Source: CAIXDB01 sp038327915 (GTDB lineage: Bacteria > Patescibacteriota > Minisyncoccia > Phycocordibacterales > DATDWN01). From it: a stretch of 50,454 bases of DNA. The notes beneath the pieces were generated by a model, which saw nothing but the letters and a program-made list of their open reading frames with translations, was not told the origin of the DNA and ran no database searches. Both the position numbers and the translations under genes were made by a program. Position 1 is the stretch's first letter. Each line of letters begins with the position of its first letter. Below are positions 40,028-49,003 of the stretch, in pieces. Location: positions 1-50,454 of the forward strand of contig JBBQLO010000002.1 of NCBI GenBank assembly GCA_038327915.1. Reading direction: 5' to 3'.

Positions 40028-41614
40028 ATGAAATCATCTGCATTTTGGGTTGTATGTACTATACTTGCTTTATACCTCAGTCTCTTTGCCCTACAAAAAA
40101 TAAATCTTGCCACAGCAGACCTTGGGAGACATATTATAAACGGTGAAATACTTCTGAACGGCAGTACCGCTCCAGCCTCGGAACCCATTTCTAAAAACGC
40201 TCTGCTTCATACAAATCTTTTTTCTTATACATACCCAGACTTCCCTTTTATAAACCACCACTGGGGTAGTGGTGTCGTAGCATACGTAATATTCAAAATG
40301 TCTGGTTTCTCTGGCCTTTCTTTCGCATATCTTTTCTGTCTTATTGGATCCCTTTTCTTTTTTCTGCGCACAATTCGTGAGGAGGCAGGATTGACTGCTA
40401 TTTTTCTCACTGGAATTTTTTTAATACCACTCATTGCTGATCGCACTGAAGTAAGACCCGAAGGTATAAGCTATTTATTCCTATCTATTTTTATTTTTAT
40501 ACTTTATACCAATTCAAAAAATAGATTATCCAAAGGCTGGCTTTGGCTTTTACCTATTCTAGAAATAATGTGGGTAAACCTTCATATATATTTTATCTTT
40601 GGTCCTCTCATCATTGGTGCTTTTTTATGTGAATCACTTATACAAAAAAAACTTGTAAATGCAAAAAAACTTTTTCTTATTACTGTTACTACCATTCTTG
40701 CCACTTTAGTAAATCCTTTCGGTCTAAATCTGACACTGTACCCATTCAATATTTTTCATAATTATGGGTACAAAATAGTAGAAAACCAGTCAATTCATTT
40801 TCTAGAAAACATTGGTTTTTCTAATCCGAGTTTCTTATGGTTTAAAATAAGTCTCCTGTGTATTATGCTTTCTTCTGTCATTATTTTGCTAAGAAAAAAA
40901 GAAAAATTTGCTATTGCCCTCACACTTATTTCTCTTTCATTCGCAGGACTGGCTTATTTTAGTATTCGCACGATGACCGCTTTTGCCCTCGTTTCTCTAC
41001 CTCTCTTAGCATACAACATAACCCTTGGGTGGGAATGGCTCGCTTTTTACATCGAAAAGGAAGCGTTAGTTATTTTATCTTATTGTATAGGTATATTTCT
41101 TCTTTTTTCAACAGGGGTACACTTTTCCAATCGCTTGCCATGGAATAGCAACTTTGGTCCCGGTCTCATTCCTCACATTCTCGACTCAGCTTATTTTGTA
41201 AAAAAAACCAACATTCATGGACCTATATTTAATAACTATGATATTGGTAGTTTTCTTATTTTTAACTTTTTTTCTACCACCACTAATTCAGAAAAGAAAC
41301 GAGAAAAAGTATTTGTTGATAATCGTCCAGAAGCATATCCGAATGCATTTTTTACCGATATTTATATTCCCATGCAAGAAAATATCACAGTCTGGCAAAA
41401 AGTATCCGCAAAAGAAAATTTTAATATGATTTATTTTTATCGTCTCGATATAACACCATGGGCACAAACATTTCTTCTTGCTCGAATTACAGACCCTGAC
41501 TGGGCACCAGTATACGTCGATGACTTTACTATTATTTTCCTTAGAAGAAACGATACTAATAAAAACGTAATTCAAACATATGAACTACCTAAAAGTATGT
41601 TTAATCAAAAATAA
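40028..41614 (+). CDS. GT-C-like polytopic membrane protein
   Basis: A 528-residue protein with about eleven transmembrane segments and a C-terminal soluble part (residues 400-528). The first outer loop contains TADLGRHIINGEILL with an Asp in the position used by GT-C glycosyltransferases (PMT/ArnT type) and FPFINHHWGSGVV. NLHIYFIFGPLIIG and VNPFGLNLTLYPF follow. Such enzymes move sugars from polyprenyl-phosphate donors to proteins or lipids on the outer face. The GT2 gene three bases downstream could make that donor. TGGTAATAT lies seven bases before the ATG. Confidence 0.75.
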   Translation: MKSSAFWVVCTILALYLSLFALQKINLATADLGRHIINGEILLNGSTAPASEPISKNALLHTNLFSYTYPDFPFINHHWGSGVVAYVIFKMSGFSGLSFAYLFCLIGSLFFFLRTIREEAGLTAIFLTGIFLIPLIADRTEVRPEGISYLFLSIFIFILYTNSKNRLSKGWLWLLPILEIMWVNLHIYFIFGPLIIGAFLCESLIQKKLVNAKKLFLITVTTILATLVNPFGLNLTLYPFNIFHNYGYKIVENQSIHFLENIGFSNPSFLWFKISLLCIMLSSVIILLRKKEKFAIALTLISLSFAGLAYFSIRTMTAFALVSLPLLAYNITLGWEWLAFYIEKEALVILSYCIGIFLLFSTGVHFSNRLPWNSNFGPGLIPHILDSAYFVKKTNIHGPIFNNYDIGSFLIFNFFSTTTNSEKKREKVFVDNRPEAYPNAFFTDIYIPMQENITVWQKVSAKENFNMIYFYRLDITPWAQTFLLARITDPDWAPVYVDDFTIIFLRRNDTNKNVIQTYELPKSMFNQK

Positions 41615-41617
41615 AAA

Positions 41618-42331
41618 ATGAAACTGTCAATTATTATTCCTGCATATAATGAGTCTCGAACCATCCTCGAAACCATAACCCGCTGTCAAAACGTCTCTCT
41701 ATCATCATTAGTTGCTGTATGGGAGAGAGAAATCATTATTGTTGACGATGGCTCAACTGATGCCACAAAATACCTCCTGCAAAGTCTCCCTCCTTCAATT
41801 AAAATTATCACTCATGATAAAAATTATGGCAAAGGTAAGGCTATACAAACTGGAATCGCTTATGCCACAGGTGACTGGAGCATAATTCAAGATGCAGATT
41901 TAGAATATAATCCGAACCAATTTGAGAAACTTTTAGAAAAAATATCGACAAACACACAAAATTTTAAACCTGTTGAAATGTATGTTGTCTACGGGGCACG
42001 TGCTTATACAAAAGGTTACATTATATATCGCATTGGTGCTTTTGTTCTAACCTCGTTTTTAAACATACTGTATCAAAGCAATATACGCGACAGCTATACT
42101 TGTTATAAACTTATTCCGACTTCGCTTTTTCAGTCACTTCACCTTACATCTCTCGGATTTGAAATCGAAGCTGAAATCACGGCTAAACTACTACGACAAA
42201 GAATTTACATTTTCGAAGTACCTATTGAGTATTATCCTCGGAAATTTTTAGACGGTAAAAAAATACGCGGTCGAGACGCATGGAAAGGGCTGTGGACGAT
42301 ATGGTGTGAATGGTACAAGAACTTGTGCTAA
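41618..42331 (+). CDS. GT2 glycosyltransferase, polyprenyl-phosphate sugar synthase type
   Basis: A 237-residue cytoplasmic enzyme like dolichyl-phosphate mannose synthase. It shows LSIIIPAYNESRTILETI, IIIVDDGSTDAT near 42, KNYGKGKAIQTGIAYATGDW, IIQDADLEYNP near 90, and EVPIEYYPRKFLDGKKIRGR near 205-225. There is no C-terminal membrane domain. It makes a lipid-linked sugar that the preceding GT-C-like protein could use; the two genes are three bases apart. Confidence 0.9.
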   Translation: MKLSIIIPAYNESRTILETITRCQNVSLSSLVAVWEREIIIVDDGSTDATKYLLQSLPPSIKIITHDKNYGKGKAIQTGIAYATGDWSIIQDADLEYNPNQFEKLLEKISTNTQNFKPVEMYVVYGARAYTKGYIIYRIGAFVLTSFLNILYQSNIRDSYTCYKLIPTSLFQSLHLTSLGFEIEAEITAKLLRQRIYIFEVPIEYYPRKFLDGKKIRGRDAWKGLWTIWCEWYKNLC

Positions 42332-42340
42332 TATATACAC
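42326..42340 (+). promoter_or_regulatory. extended -10 six bases before ABC permease ATG
   Basis: TGC + TAATAT (42329-42334), ATACAC, then ATG 42341. The TAA inside the -10 is also the stop codon of the GT2 gene. Confidence 0.55.
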
Positions 42341-43171
42341 ATGAAATCTGGCGCACAATCCGGAAAACATAGTGGGCGAACTATTTCAAAACACTATTTT
42401 CGTTTGCAGTCATTGCACGAACGCCTCTATTCAATTCTAATTGGACCCCTTGTAATTGTACTTGGTCTATTTTTTTTATTTAAGTTTTTGGGCACGGGGG
42501 ATCTCATGATTCACAGCATCTCTCCTTTTAAAATTCTGTGGGCAACAGGAGCAACTCTTGGAAGGCTCTTTACTGCGTATTTTCTTTCACTCATCTGTGC
42601 CATTCCTCTCGCCCTGCTTGCTACCTACAACTCATGGACAGAAAAAATACTCTTGCCAACATTTGATATTATCGAATCAGTTCCTGCTCTCGCATTTTTC
42701 CCTGTCGTTATTCTTTTTTTTATCAATGTTCATTTTATAAATGGCGCTGCGATATTTATACTTTTTCTGTCTATGATCTGGAATATCGTATTCACTGTGG
42801 TTGGAGGTCTACAAATAATTCCAAAAGATATAGGCTATGCCGCTAAAGTCTTTCACATTACAGGATTTAGATATATACGCCAGATTATCCTACCATCCAT
42901 TTTTCCTGAGATTGTTACCGGTTCTATTCTCGCTTTGGCCCAAGGTTGGAATCTTATTATTGTGGCCGAGGTCATCCACACCTATATACCTGGGGCAACC
43001 TCTCAAAACGACCTTTTTGGACTTGGATCCATTCTCGTCAATGCATCTGCCATAGGTCAAACACATATTTTTGTAGCATGCATTAGTGTTATGATTTTCG
43101 TTATTGCACTGCTCAACTTTTTCGTCTGGCAAAGGCTTATCCATTATGCCCAGAGATTTAAATTCGAGTAA
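42341..43171 (+). CDS. ABC transporter permease, NitT/TauT-SsuC type
   Basis: A 276-residue permease with six transmembrane segments. The coupling motif for the ATPase is in DIGYAAKVFHITGFRYIRQI (about residues 162-182), followed by ILPSIFPEIVTGS. It resembles the nitrate/sulfonate/taurine permeases (IESVPALAFFPVVILFF). The basic N-terminal 30 residues are not usual. The ATPase gene follows 19 bases later, but no substrate-binding protein gene is nearby, so the substrate is unknown. Confidence 0.9.
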   Translation: MKSGAQSGKHSGRTISKHYFRLQSLHERLYSILIGPLVIVLGLFFLFKFLGTGDLMIHSISPFKILWATGATLGRLFTAYFLSLICAIPLALLATYNSWTEKILLPTFDIIESVPALAFFPVVILFFINVHFINGAAIFILFLSMIWNIVFTVVGGLQIIPKDIGYAAKVFHITGFRYIRQIILPSIFPEIVTGSILALAQGWNLIIVAEVIHTYIPGATSQNDLFGLGSILVNASAIGQTHIFVACISVMIFVIALLNFFVWQRLIHYAQRFKFE

Positions 43172-43190
43172 GTTTCAAAAATATAAAAAC

Positions 43191-43907
43191 ATGATTATAG
43201 AATTTAAAGATGTTACCAAGACATTTCAACTTGAAGAAAAGGCCCGTTTCGACGTGGCACTCCAACATGTCAGTTTTGAAATAGAACAAGGAGAATTTGT
43301 GTGCATAATCGGACCTTCTGGTGAAGGAAAATCTACTATACTAAAACTTATTTCAGGACTAATTTTGCCGACTGAAGGTACTATTACTAAGCCCGCTACA
43401 GTTTCAATGGCATTTCAAAGCGGCGCTTTATTTCCATGGTTATCTATTTTTGACAATGTCGCATTGGGACTTCGTGCCACTCACACTCCTCAACACATTA
43501 TTCAAGAAGAAAGTATGAAGTATATCGATATGATGCGTCTAGGTGAATTCATAGATAAAAGGCCGTCTGATCTCTCTGGTGGGCAAAGACAGCGGGTCGG
43601 TATTGCTCGAGCACTTGCTGTAAACCCGCATGTATTGCTTCTCGATGAACCTTTTTCAGCACTTGATCCAAAAACTACTGCAGAACTCCATGATGATGTT
43701 TTGAAAATCTGGCGAGATACAGGAAAAACTATTGTCATGGTGTCCCACCTCATTGAAGAAGCAGTGTCACTTGCACAAAGAATCATTCTCATAAAAGAGT
43801 ACACTGTCGCGGACACATTCCCTGTTGCTCTCCCCTACCCGCGTCGCGAACAAGCAACGGAATTCATGCACGAAGTAACAAAAATTCGAAAAGAATTTTT
43901 TAAATAA
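43191..43907 (+). CDS. ABC transporter ATPase, NitT/TauT type
   Basis: A 238-residue ATPase. Walker A is GPSGEGKSTILKL near 42, the Q-loop is AFQSGALFPWLS, the signature is LSGGQRQRVGIARAL near 133, Walker B is VLLLDEPFSALD near 153, and the H-loop is MVSHLIEEAV. ATG 43191 was chosen because the domain starts there; the frame upstream overlaps the permease gene. It powers the permease encoded just upstream. Confidence 0.93.
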   Translation: MIIEFKDVTKTFQLEEKARFDVALQHVSFEIEQGEFVCIIGPSGEGKSTILKLISGLILPTEGTITKPATVSMAFQSGALFPWLSIFDNVALGLRATHTPQHIIQEESMKYIDMMRLGEFIDKRPSDLSGGQRQRVGIARALAVNPHVLLLDEPFSALDPKTTAELHDDVLKIWRDTGKTIVMVSHLIEEAVSLAQRIILIKEYTVADTFPVALPYPRREQATEFMHEVTKIRKEFFK

Positions 43908-43922
43908 GATGTCAATAGTTTT

Positions 43923-45074
43923 TTAGCTCGAGTATCCCAGTTTCTCTAATTCATAAATAACAGGCGAGAGACCATATCGAACAAAAGCTCGAAGAGAATC
44001 ATGCGGCCGTATAAAATCTGCAATTGGAGGGCTGATTTTATAATATCCAGCTACGAAAGCTCTACCTACCTTTGACTTGAGTAATGCATTGTCTCGGAAG
44101 TGACGCAATACCATGACTTGTGGTTCCATGTATGTACCATATGCTGCGGTAGCAATGAAACAATGTCCAGAAGTAGAAGCAGTCGTACTTGCGATTTTTG
44201 CCTGGCATGTAAGAGTTAAGGATTGGTTAGAATTTTGAATTAACACCGTGGCAGTTTTAATACCTTCCGTTGAATATACTATTGCAGGATTACTCGTGGT
44301 CGAAGCTGTAAGATAGTCTCCCGACCATACGTATGTTGTCGACGCAACCGATCCGGATTGAGCTGATGCATTCCATGCCACAGTCATACCTGATACAGAG
44401 GGTGTACAACTTCCGGTGAGTGAAGAATTGCTGACAGCGCTAGTCTCGGGAGGTACATTGTGAATATCGGCACTACACATAAGACTCCCTGTTTGGAATC
44501 CAGAGGTAAATTGAACGATACCGGTTTTTAATCCCGATGTTGTGTATGTTTTACTTGTACCAGACAAAGAATCGAAGAGACCATCTGTACCAGACCACGA
44601 GTATCTTGTGCTTGTGGAATAATCCGTACTATTGATATACGAATTCCAATTGATAGTATAGTGTCCATTTATATTTAGTCCGACATTTACAGAACAGGTG
44701 CCGGTTACAACTGACTGACTGACAGTTACGATGCCAGTGCAAGATGTAGAGACACTTTGATTATCTTGTGATATAGCTCGAACCGTCGCCATCTTACTTC
44801 CAACAGTATCATACAAAATAGTGGCGGAGGAAGCGGAAGAACTTAGCCCAGAAAGATTATCTGTACCGCTCCATTGATATACATACGGGGTTACTCCCCC
44901 TGAAGTATATGCGGTCCATGTTATAGGTGCACCCACAATAGAAGTCGTTGTGCTCGGGGTACAAGTTGCAACGAGAGGTCTTGAAGCAGTCGCTTGCTGT
45001 GCGTATGTCAATCGAACGAAACCAATCGGTAATCCTCCCAAAATGACAACAGAAATGATAATTTTTTTCCACAT
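43923..45074 (-). CDS. secreted Ig/PKD-like repeat protein with CFI-box C-terminus
   Basis: A 383-residue exported protein. The signal peptide is residues 1-25. Two to three beta-rich Ser/Thr repeats follow, each with a Cys near its start and a YxWSG motif (PYVYQWSGTDNL, TRYSWSGTDGLF, TTYVWSGDYLTA). The last 75 residues match the CFI-box domain: CFIATAAYGTYMEPQVMVLR, YYKISPPIADFIRPH, then a helix. This domain recurs at the C-terminus of bacterial surface proteins. A role in cell-surface adhesion or display is likely. It is convergent with the ABC ATPase gene. Confidence 0.85.
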   Translation of the reverse strand: MWKKIIISVVILGGLPIGFVRLTYAQQATASRPLVATCTPSTTTSIVGAPITWTAYTSGGVTPYVYQWSGTDNLSGLSSSASSATILYDTVGSKMATVRAISQDNQSVSTSCTGIVTVSQSVVTGTCSVNVGLNINGHYTINWNSYINSTDYSTSTRYSWSGTDGLFDSLSGTSKTYTTSGLKTGIVQFTSGFQTGSLMCSADIHNVPPETSAVSNSSLTGSCTPSVSGMTVAWNASAQSGSVASTTYVWSGDYLTASTTSNPAIVYSTEGIKTATVLIQNSNQSLTLTCQAKIASTTASTSGHCFIATAAYGTYMEPQVMVLRHFRDNALLKSKVGRAFVAGYYKISPPIADFIRPHDSLRAFVRYGLSPVIYELEKLGYSS

Positions 45075-45181
45075 ATTTATGTTAAATTTATACTCATAAC
45101 TTCTTTATCCACACATAATGCAAATATTTAATAAAAAATAATTTTTAATTCGTATTTTAATTCTCGCCTTTACTCATGACG

Positions 45182-46429
45182 CTACTCATACCGCAAAGCA
45201 TCAATTGGGTTTTTCTTTCCTGCTTGGCGAGCTGGATAAATACCAAAACCAATACCCGCCGCAGCCGACACGCCAATACCCAGGACGACAGCGATTAGTG
45301 GAAAAGAGAAAACCCATCCTAGAGTAGGAGAAAATGCAGTGATACCAAAATACAAAAGTCCTACAACAAGAGCACCCCCAAGAATCCCAATAATACCACC
45401 AACTAATGTCAATAATACTGATTCAATTAAAAATTGTTCCAAAATATCTTTGTCCGTTGCACCGACTGCCTTACGAAGACCGATTTCTCGAGTACGCTCG
45501 GTCACTGCGACCAGCATAATATTCATAATACCAATACCACCGACAATAAGTGAAATCGAAGCAATAGCAGCTAAAAACAGAGTAAGGGTTGAAGTAATTG
45601 TCCCAAGAATAGACAGGATATCAGCTTGCGTCTGAATAGTAAAATCATCTTTATTGGCGCTGATAATGTTGTGATTTTGCCGGAGTATAGATGCAATGCG
45701 AGATTTCACAAAATCAATTGTATATGTTGGATTCGCAGATATTATAATATCGGTAAAATAATCTGTTCCAAGTAATTGTTTCTGAGCGACTGTAAAAGGA
45801 ATTATGACAATGTTGTCCTGGTTTACACCACCTGGACCTGTGCCTTTTTTCTCCAAAACCCCAACAACACGAAACGTTGTATTTGAAAGACGAATGGTCT
45901 TACCCACTGGTTCTAGATTATTAAAAAGCGTTGCAGCGAGTTCTGATCCGATAACTGCAACATGGTTGAATGATTGAACATCACTCTGGCTAAATGGATA
46001 TCCATCCGTAGTTTTAAAATTTCGTACCATAAAAAAGTTTTCCGGGACACCGTCATAAGTGACTCTCACATCGTTATCTCCGAAGATAGCTTTACCTTGT
46101 CCACGAACTTCAACCGTAGCCGCTGTGATAGAAGGCTCGCGCGAAAGAGTCTCAACATCTTGTTGTTTGAGGCTTTTAACGACAATACCTTGAGCTGCCG
46201 CCGGTGATGAAAATTTACCTGATGTTGAACCACCAGGAAGAATAAATACCAAATTTGATCCAATACCTTGCACCTGATTAAGGATTAGAGACTGGGCTGA
46301 ATTACCAATAGACATAAGGATAATAACCGAAGCAATACCAATAACGATGCCAAGCATTGTTAAAATAGATCGCATTTTACCATGCGTCAGTGAGCGAGTT
46401 GCTGTTTTGAAAGCGTCTTGAATAAGCAT
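45182..46429 (-). CDS. MacB-like ABC transporter permease
   Basis: A 415-residue FtsX/MacB permease. An N-terminal helix (SILTMLGIVIGIASVIILMS) is followed by a periplasmic-type domain (about 45-280), then three helices (LFLAAIASISLIVGGIGIMN, TERTREIGLRKAVGA coupling motif, VLGIGVSAAAGIGFG). Last gene of an operon with the ATPase and the fusion protein. MacB-type pumps use ATP on the inside to drive movement of peptides, antibiotics or lipids outside the membrane. Confidence 0.93.
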   Translation of the reverse strand: MLIQDAFKTATRSLTHGKMRSILTMLGIVIGIASVIILMSIGNSAQSLILNQVQGIGSNLVFILPGGSTSGKFSSPAAAQGIVVKSLKQQDVETLSREPSITAATVEVRGQGKAIFGDNDVRVTYDGVPENFFMVRNFKTTDGYPFSQSDVQSFNHVAVIGSELAATLFNNLEPVGKTIRLSNTTFRVVGVLEKKGTGPGGVNQDNIVIIPFTVAQKQLLGTDYFTDIIISANPTYTIDFVKSRIASILRQNHNIISANKDDFTIQTQADILSILGTITSTLTLFLAAIASISLIVGGIGIMNIMLVAVTERTREIGLRKAVGATDKDILEQFLIESVLLTLVGGIIGILGGALVVGLLYFGITAFSPTLGWVFSFPLIAVVLGIGVSAAAGIGFGIYPARQAGKKNPIDALRYE

Positions 46430-46452
46430 GTATGTTTTTTTATAATTCTTAA

Positions 46453-47163
46453 TTATTTGATGAATTCTTGCTTACTGTTGCGCGTCTTAACAACTGGAGT
46501 ATCACTTTCAAGAAGTCCGTCGCGCACCCGAAGAATACGATTAGCAAATTCAGCAGTATATGTCTCATGAGTGACGAGAACGATAGTACGGCCTCGCTTA
46601 TGCAAGCCTTCAAGTATTTCCATAACCTGTGCTCCTGATGCTGAATCGAGATTCCCCGTTGGTTCATCGGCAAAAATAACGTTTGGATCTGTAACAAGTG
46701 CTCGAGCAATAGCTACTCTCTGTTTCTGTCCGCCAGAGAGTCTACCCGCTTCGCTATACAATTTCTCTGCAAGCCCAACCGATCGTACAGCTTCCTCAAC
46801 AAGGGCCTTGCGTTCGTTTGGAGCAACATTTGAATATAAAAGCGGAATCTCAACGTTGTCATACACAGACAAACGCGCAAGTAGATTAAAAGATTGAAAA
46901 ATAAATCCCATGTCAGAATTTCGAACATGAGCTAATTCCCTGTCATCCATTTCATTAATTCCTTTTCCGAGGAAGGTGTACGATCCTCCCGTTGGACGAT
47001 CAAGGAAAGAAAGAATATGAAGTAATGTAGATTTACCCGAGCCAGAAGGGCCCATGATAGAAACAAATTCACCTTTTTTAATAGTAAAACTCACACCTGC
47101 CAAAGCAAGAGTTGGAGTTTCACCTTCTAAGTATTCTTTTTTCATATCACGAACTTCAATCAT
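46453..47163 (-). CDS. MacB/LolD-like ABC ATPase
   Basis: A 236-residue ATPase. Walker A is GPSGSGKSTLLHILSFLDRP near 39, the signature is LSGGQKQRVAIARAL near 143, Walker B is VIFADEPTGNLDSASG, and the H-loop is VLVTHE. The LDRPTGG segment is typical of the MacB/LolD/FtsE group. It is 23 bases ahead of the permease gene. Confidence 0.95.
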   Translation of the reverse strand: MIEVRDMKKEYLEGETPTLALAGVSFTIKKGEFVSIMGPSGSGKSTLLHILSFLDRPTGGSYTFLGKGINEMDDRELAHVRNSDMGFIFQSFNLLARLSVYDNVEIPLLYSNVAPNERKALVEEAVRSVGLAEKLYSEAGRLSGGQKQRVAIARALVTDPNVIFADEPTGNLDSASGAQVMEILEGLHKRGRTIVLVTHETYTAEFANRILRVRDGLLESDTPVVKTRNSKQEFIK

Positions 47164-47231
47164 CTTACTTTTTTTACTAATCTTTTTAACATCTTACTTT
47201 TTTACAAACCTTCATAATGAGTTAACACTTT

Positions 47232-48806
47232 CTACTGCTTTAGTCCAATATTCTGAACTTGCTCACCTTCCGTCACTCCCGAAAGAACTTCGACGTTACC
47301 GTTTTGATCTTGAATACCTAATGTAATTCTCGTACTAGTAGAAATCCCTCCGATAGTTGTCCGTACAAATGTTCCCGTATCATTTTGAAGCACTGCGTAT
47401 TGAGGTAAAATAAGCACATTTGTATTAGTTTTAGTTTTAATAGTTAAATTTGCAGTCAATCCAGACTTGATCTGAGTATTATTTCCTGCGAAAGATATTT
47501 TTATTTTGTACTGAACAACACCTTGATTTACCGTCTGTGCAGGATCAATGTAAAAAACTTTGCCACTGAATATCTGACCAGGAAATGCATCAAACGTCAT
47601 GTCTACTATATCGCCAACGGCAACTTTACCTATATCTGTTTCTGGTACTTGCGAATCAACTTCAAGTTGATTATTAGATATAACCGCCACAAGAATGACT
47701 CCGGGCGATGCAATTTGACCGTTTTTTGCATCAAACTGTGTAACGACACCATCGATGGGAGCAATAATTCGTGAATTAGAAAATTTAGCTTGAATACTAG
47801 CAACAGCTGCCTCAGCTTGTTTAATCTGTGCTTGCTGAGCCATGATGTCTTGTTGACTTGCACCAATTTTTTTCAATGTAAGCACTGCTCCTGCTTGTGC
47901 GATGATAGATTTTTGAGAAGCAATATTTTGTGTAATAGTATTAAGGTTTTTAGATGCTGTGTTTACTTCTGTGAGAGCGAAAGCCAGATTTGATTTGTAT
48001 ATACCCAGTGTCGTCACGTCAAGACTTGTTGCACCATTAAGAGCCGTGCTCATATTCAAAATATACTGCCGGATGTCTGAGAGATTGCTGAGACTACTCG
48101 ATATAATCCTAGCAACGTCACTGTCTGTGGGAGAGAAACCGAACGGAACATTAAAAATACTATTCTGCCAATTTATTAATGTCGTCGCTAAAACTAAACG
48201 CTCTGCTTTTGCATCATTTGCAGGTTGAGTATTACTCGTATTAAAGGTGAGTTGAATATTAGAATTTTCAGCATTCGAAAAAAAAGTAGATGTTTGTGTT
48301 CGAATGGCATCATTACCTTTAGCATATGAATCGTTTACCGCATCCGCTGTACTCGAATAGATATTAGTGAGATCCTGAACTGATTTATCAACTGAAGCCT
48401 GTGATGCAGCAATATCCTCGCCACGTGTGCCAGCCAAGAGTCCATTGAGCCTTGCCACTTGAGCGTCTACGTTTGCTTGCGCCTGAGCACTTTGTGCTCC
48501 GAGGTCGGACGTATTAAGACTTGCCAAAAGTGTTCCTGTAGTAACCGACTGCCCTACCGATGCCCCCGTATATGAAATAGTTCCTCCACTGTTAAACCCT
48601 AACAACACGCTATGAATAGGGGTTGTATTACCGGTAACAGAAACTGATTCAGTAATGGAACCCCGAGTAACAACCACTGTTTGTGATACCTTTTTTGTTT
48701 GGTGAGCCAAAAAATAGAAAACAATAAGGATAACAACAACAACTCCTGCACCAATAAAAGTTTTTGAGCGAACAAACTGACCGAGCTTTTTAGAATTTGA
48801 AAACAT
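47232..48806 (-). CDS. HlyD/MacA-like membrane fusion protein
   Basis: A 524-residue adaptor. One N-terminal transmembrane helix (about 16-34) precedes a split biotinyl-lipoyl domain (VSVTGNTTPIHSVLLGF and IIAPIDGVVTQFDAKNGQI). Between them is a long helical hairpin (about 95-335, rich in Ala, Gln, Asn). Beta-barrel and proximal domains close it (VGDIVDMTFDAFPGQIFSGK, VLSGVTEGEQVQNIG). First gene of the pump operon. In a single-membrane cell it cannot reach TolC, so it may contact the wall or gather substrate. Confidence 0.92.
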   Translation of the reverse strand: MFSNSKKLGQFVRSKTFIGAGVVVVILIVFYFLAHQTKKVSQTVVVTRGSITESVSVTGNTTPIHSVLLGFNSGGTISYTGASVGQSVTTGTLLASLNTSDLGAQSAQAQANVDAQVARLNGLLAGTRGEDIAASQASVDKSVQDLTNIYSSTADAVNDSYAKGNDAIRTQTSTFFSNAENSNIQLTFNTSNTQPANDAKAERLVLATTLINWQNSIFNVPFGFSPTDSDVARIISSSLSNLSDIRQYILNMSTALNGATSLDVTTLGIYKSNLAFALTEVNTASKNLNTITQNIASQKSIIAQAGAVLTLKKIGASQQDIMAQQAQIKQAEAAVASIQAKFSNSRIIAPIDGVVTQFDAKNGQIASPGVILVAVISNNQLEVDSQVPETDIGKVAVGDIVDMTFDAFPGQIFSGKVFYIDPAQTVNQGVVQYKIKISFAGNNTQIKSGLTANLTIKTKTNTNVLILPQYAVLQNDTGTFVRTTIGGISTSTRITLGIQDQNGNVEVLSGVTEGEQVQNIGLKQ

Positions 48807-49003
48807 ATATTTAAAACAATTTATTGTAAGAATGAATAAAAATTGAAAATTTTAATTACGCCATCTTAAAGCTATTAATAGCATTTTATATAACACAAGT
48901 CAATGGTATTTTAATTATTTGTTGACAGCAACATTTTATACAGATTTTTTAATTTTTTATTTCGTTTTATTTCTATTTGAATTCATATGCCTCAATACAC
49001 AAC

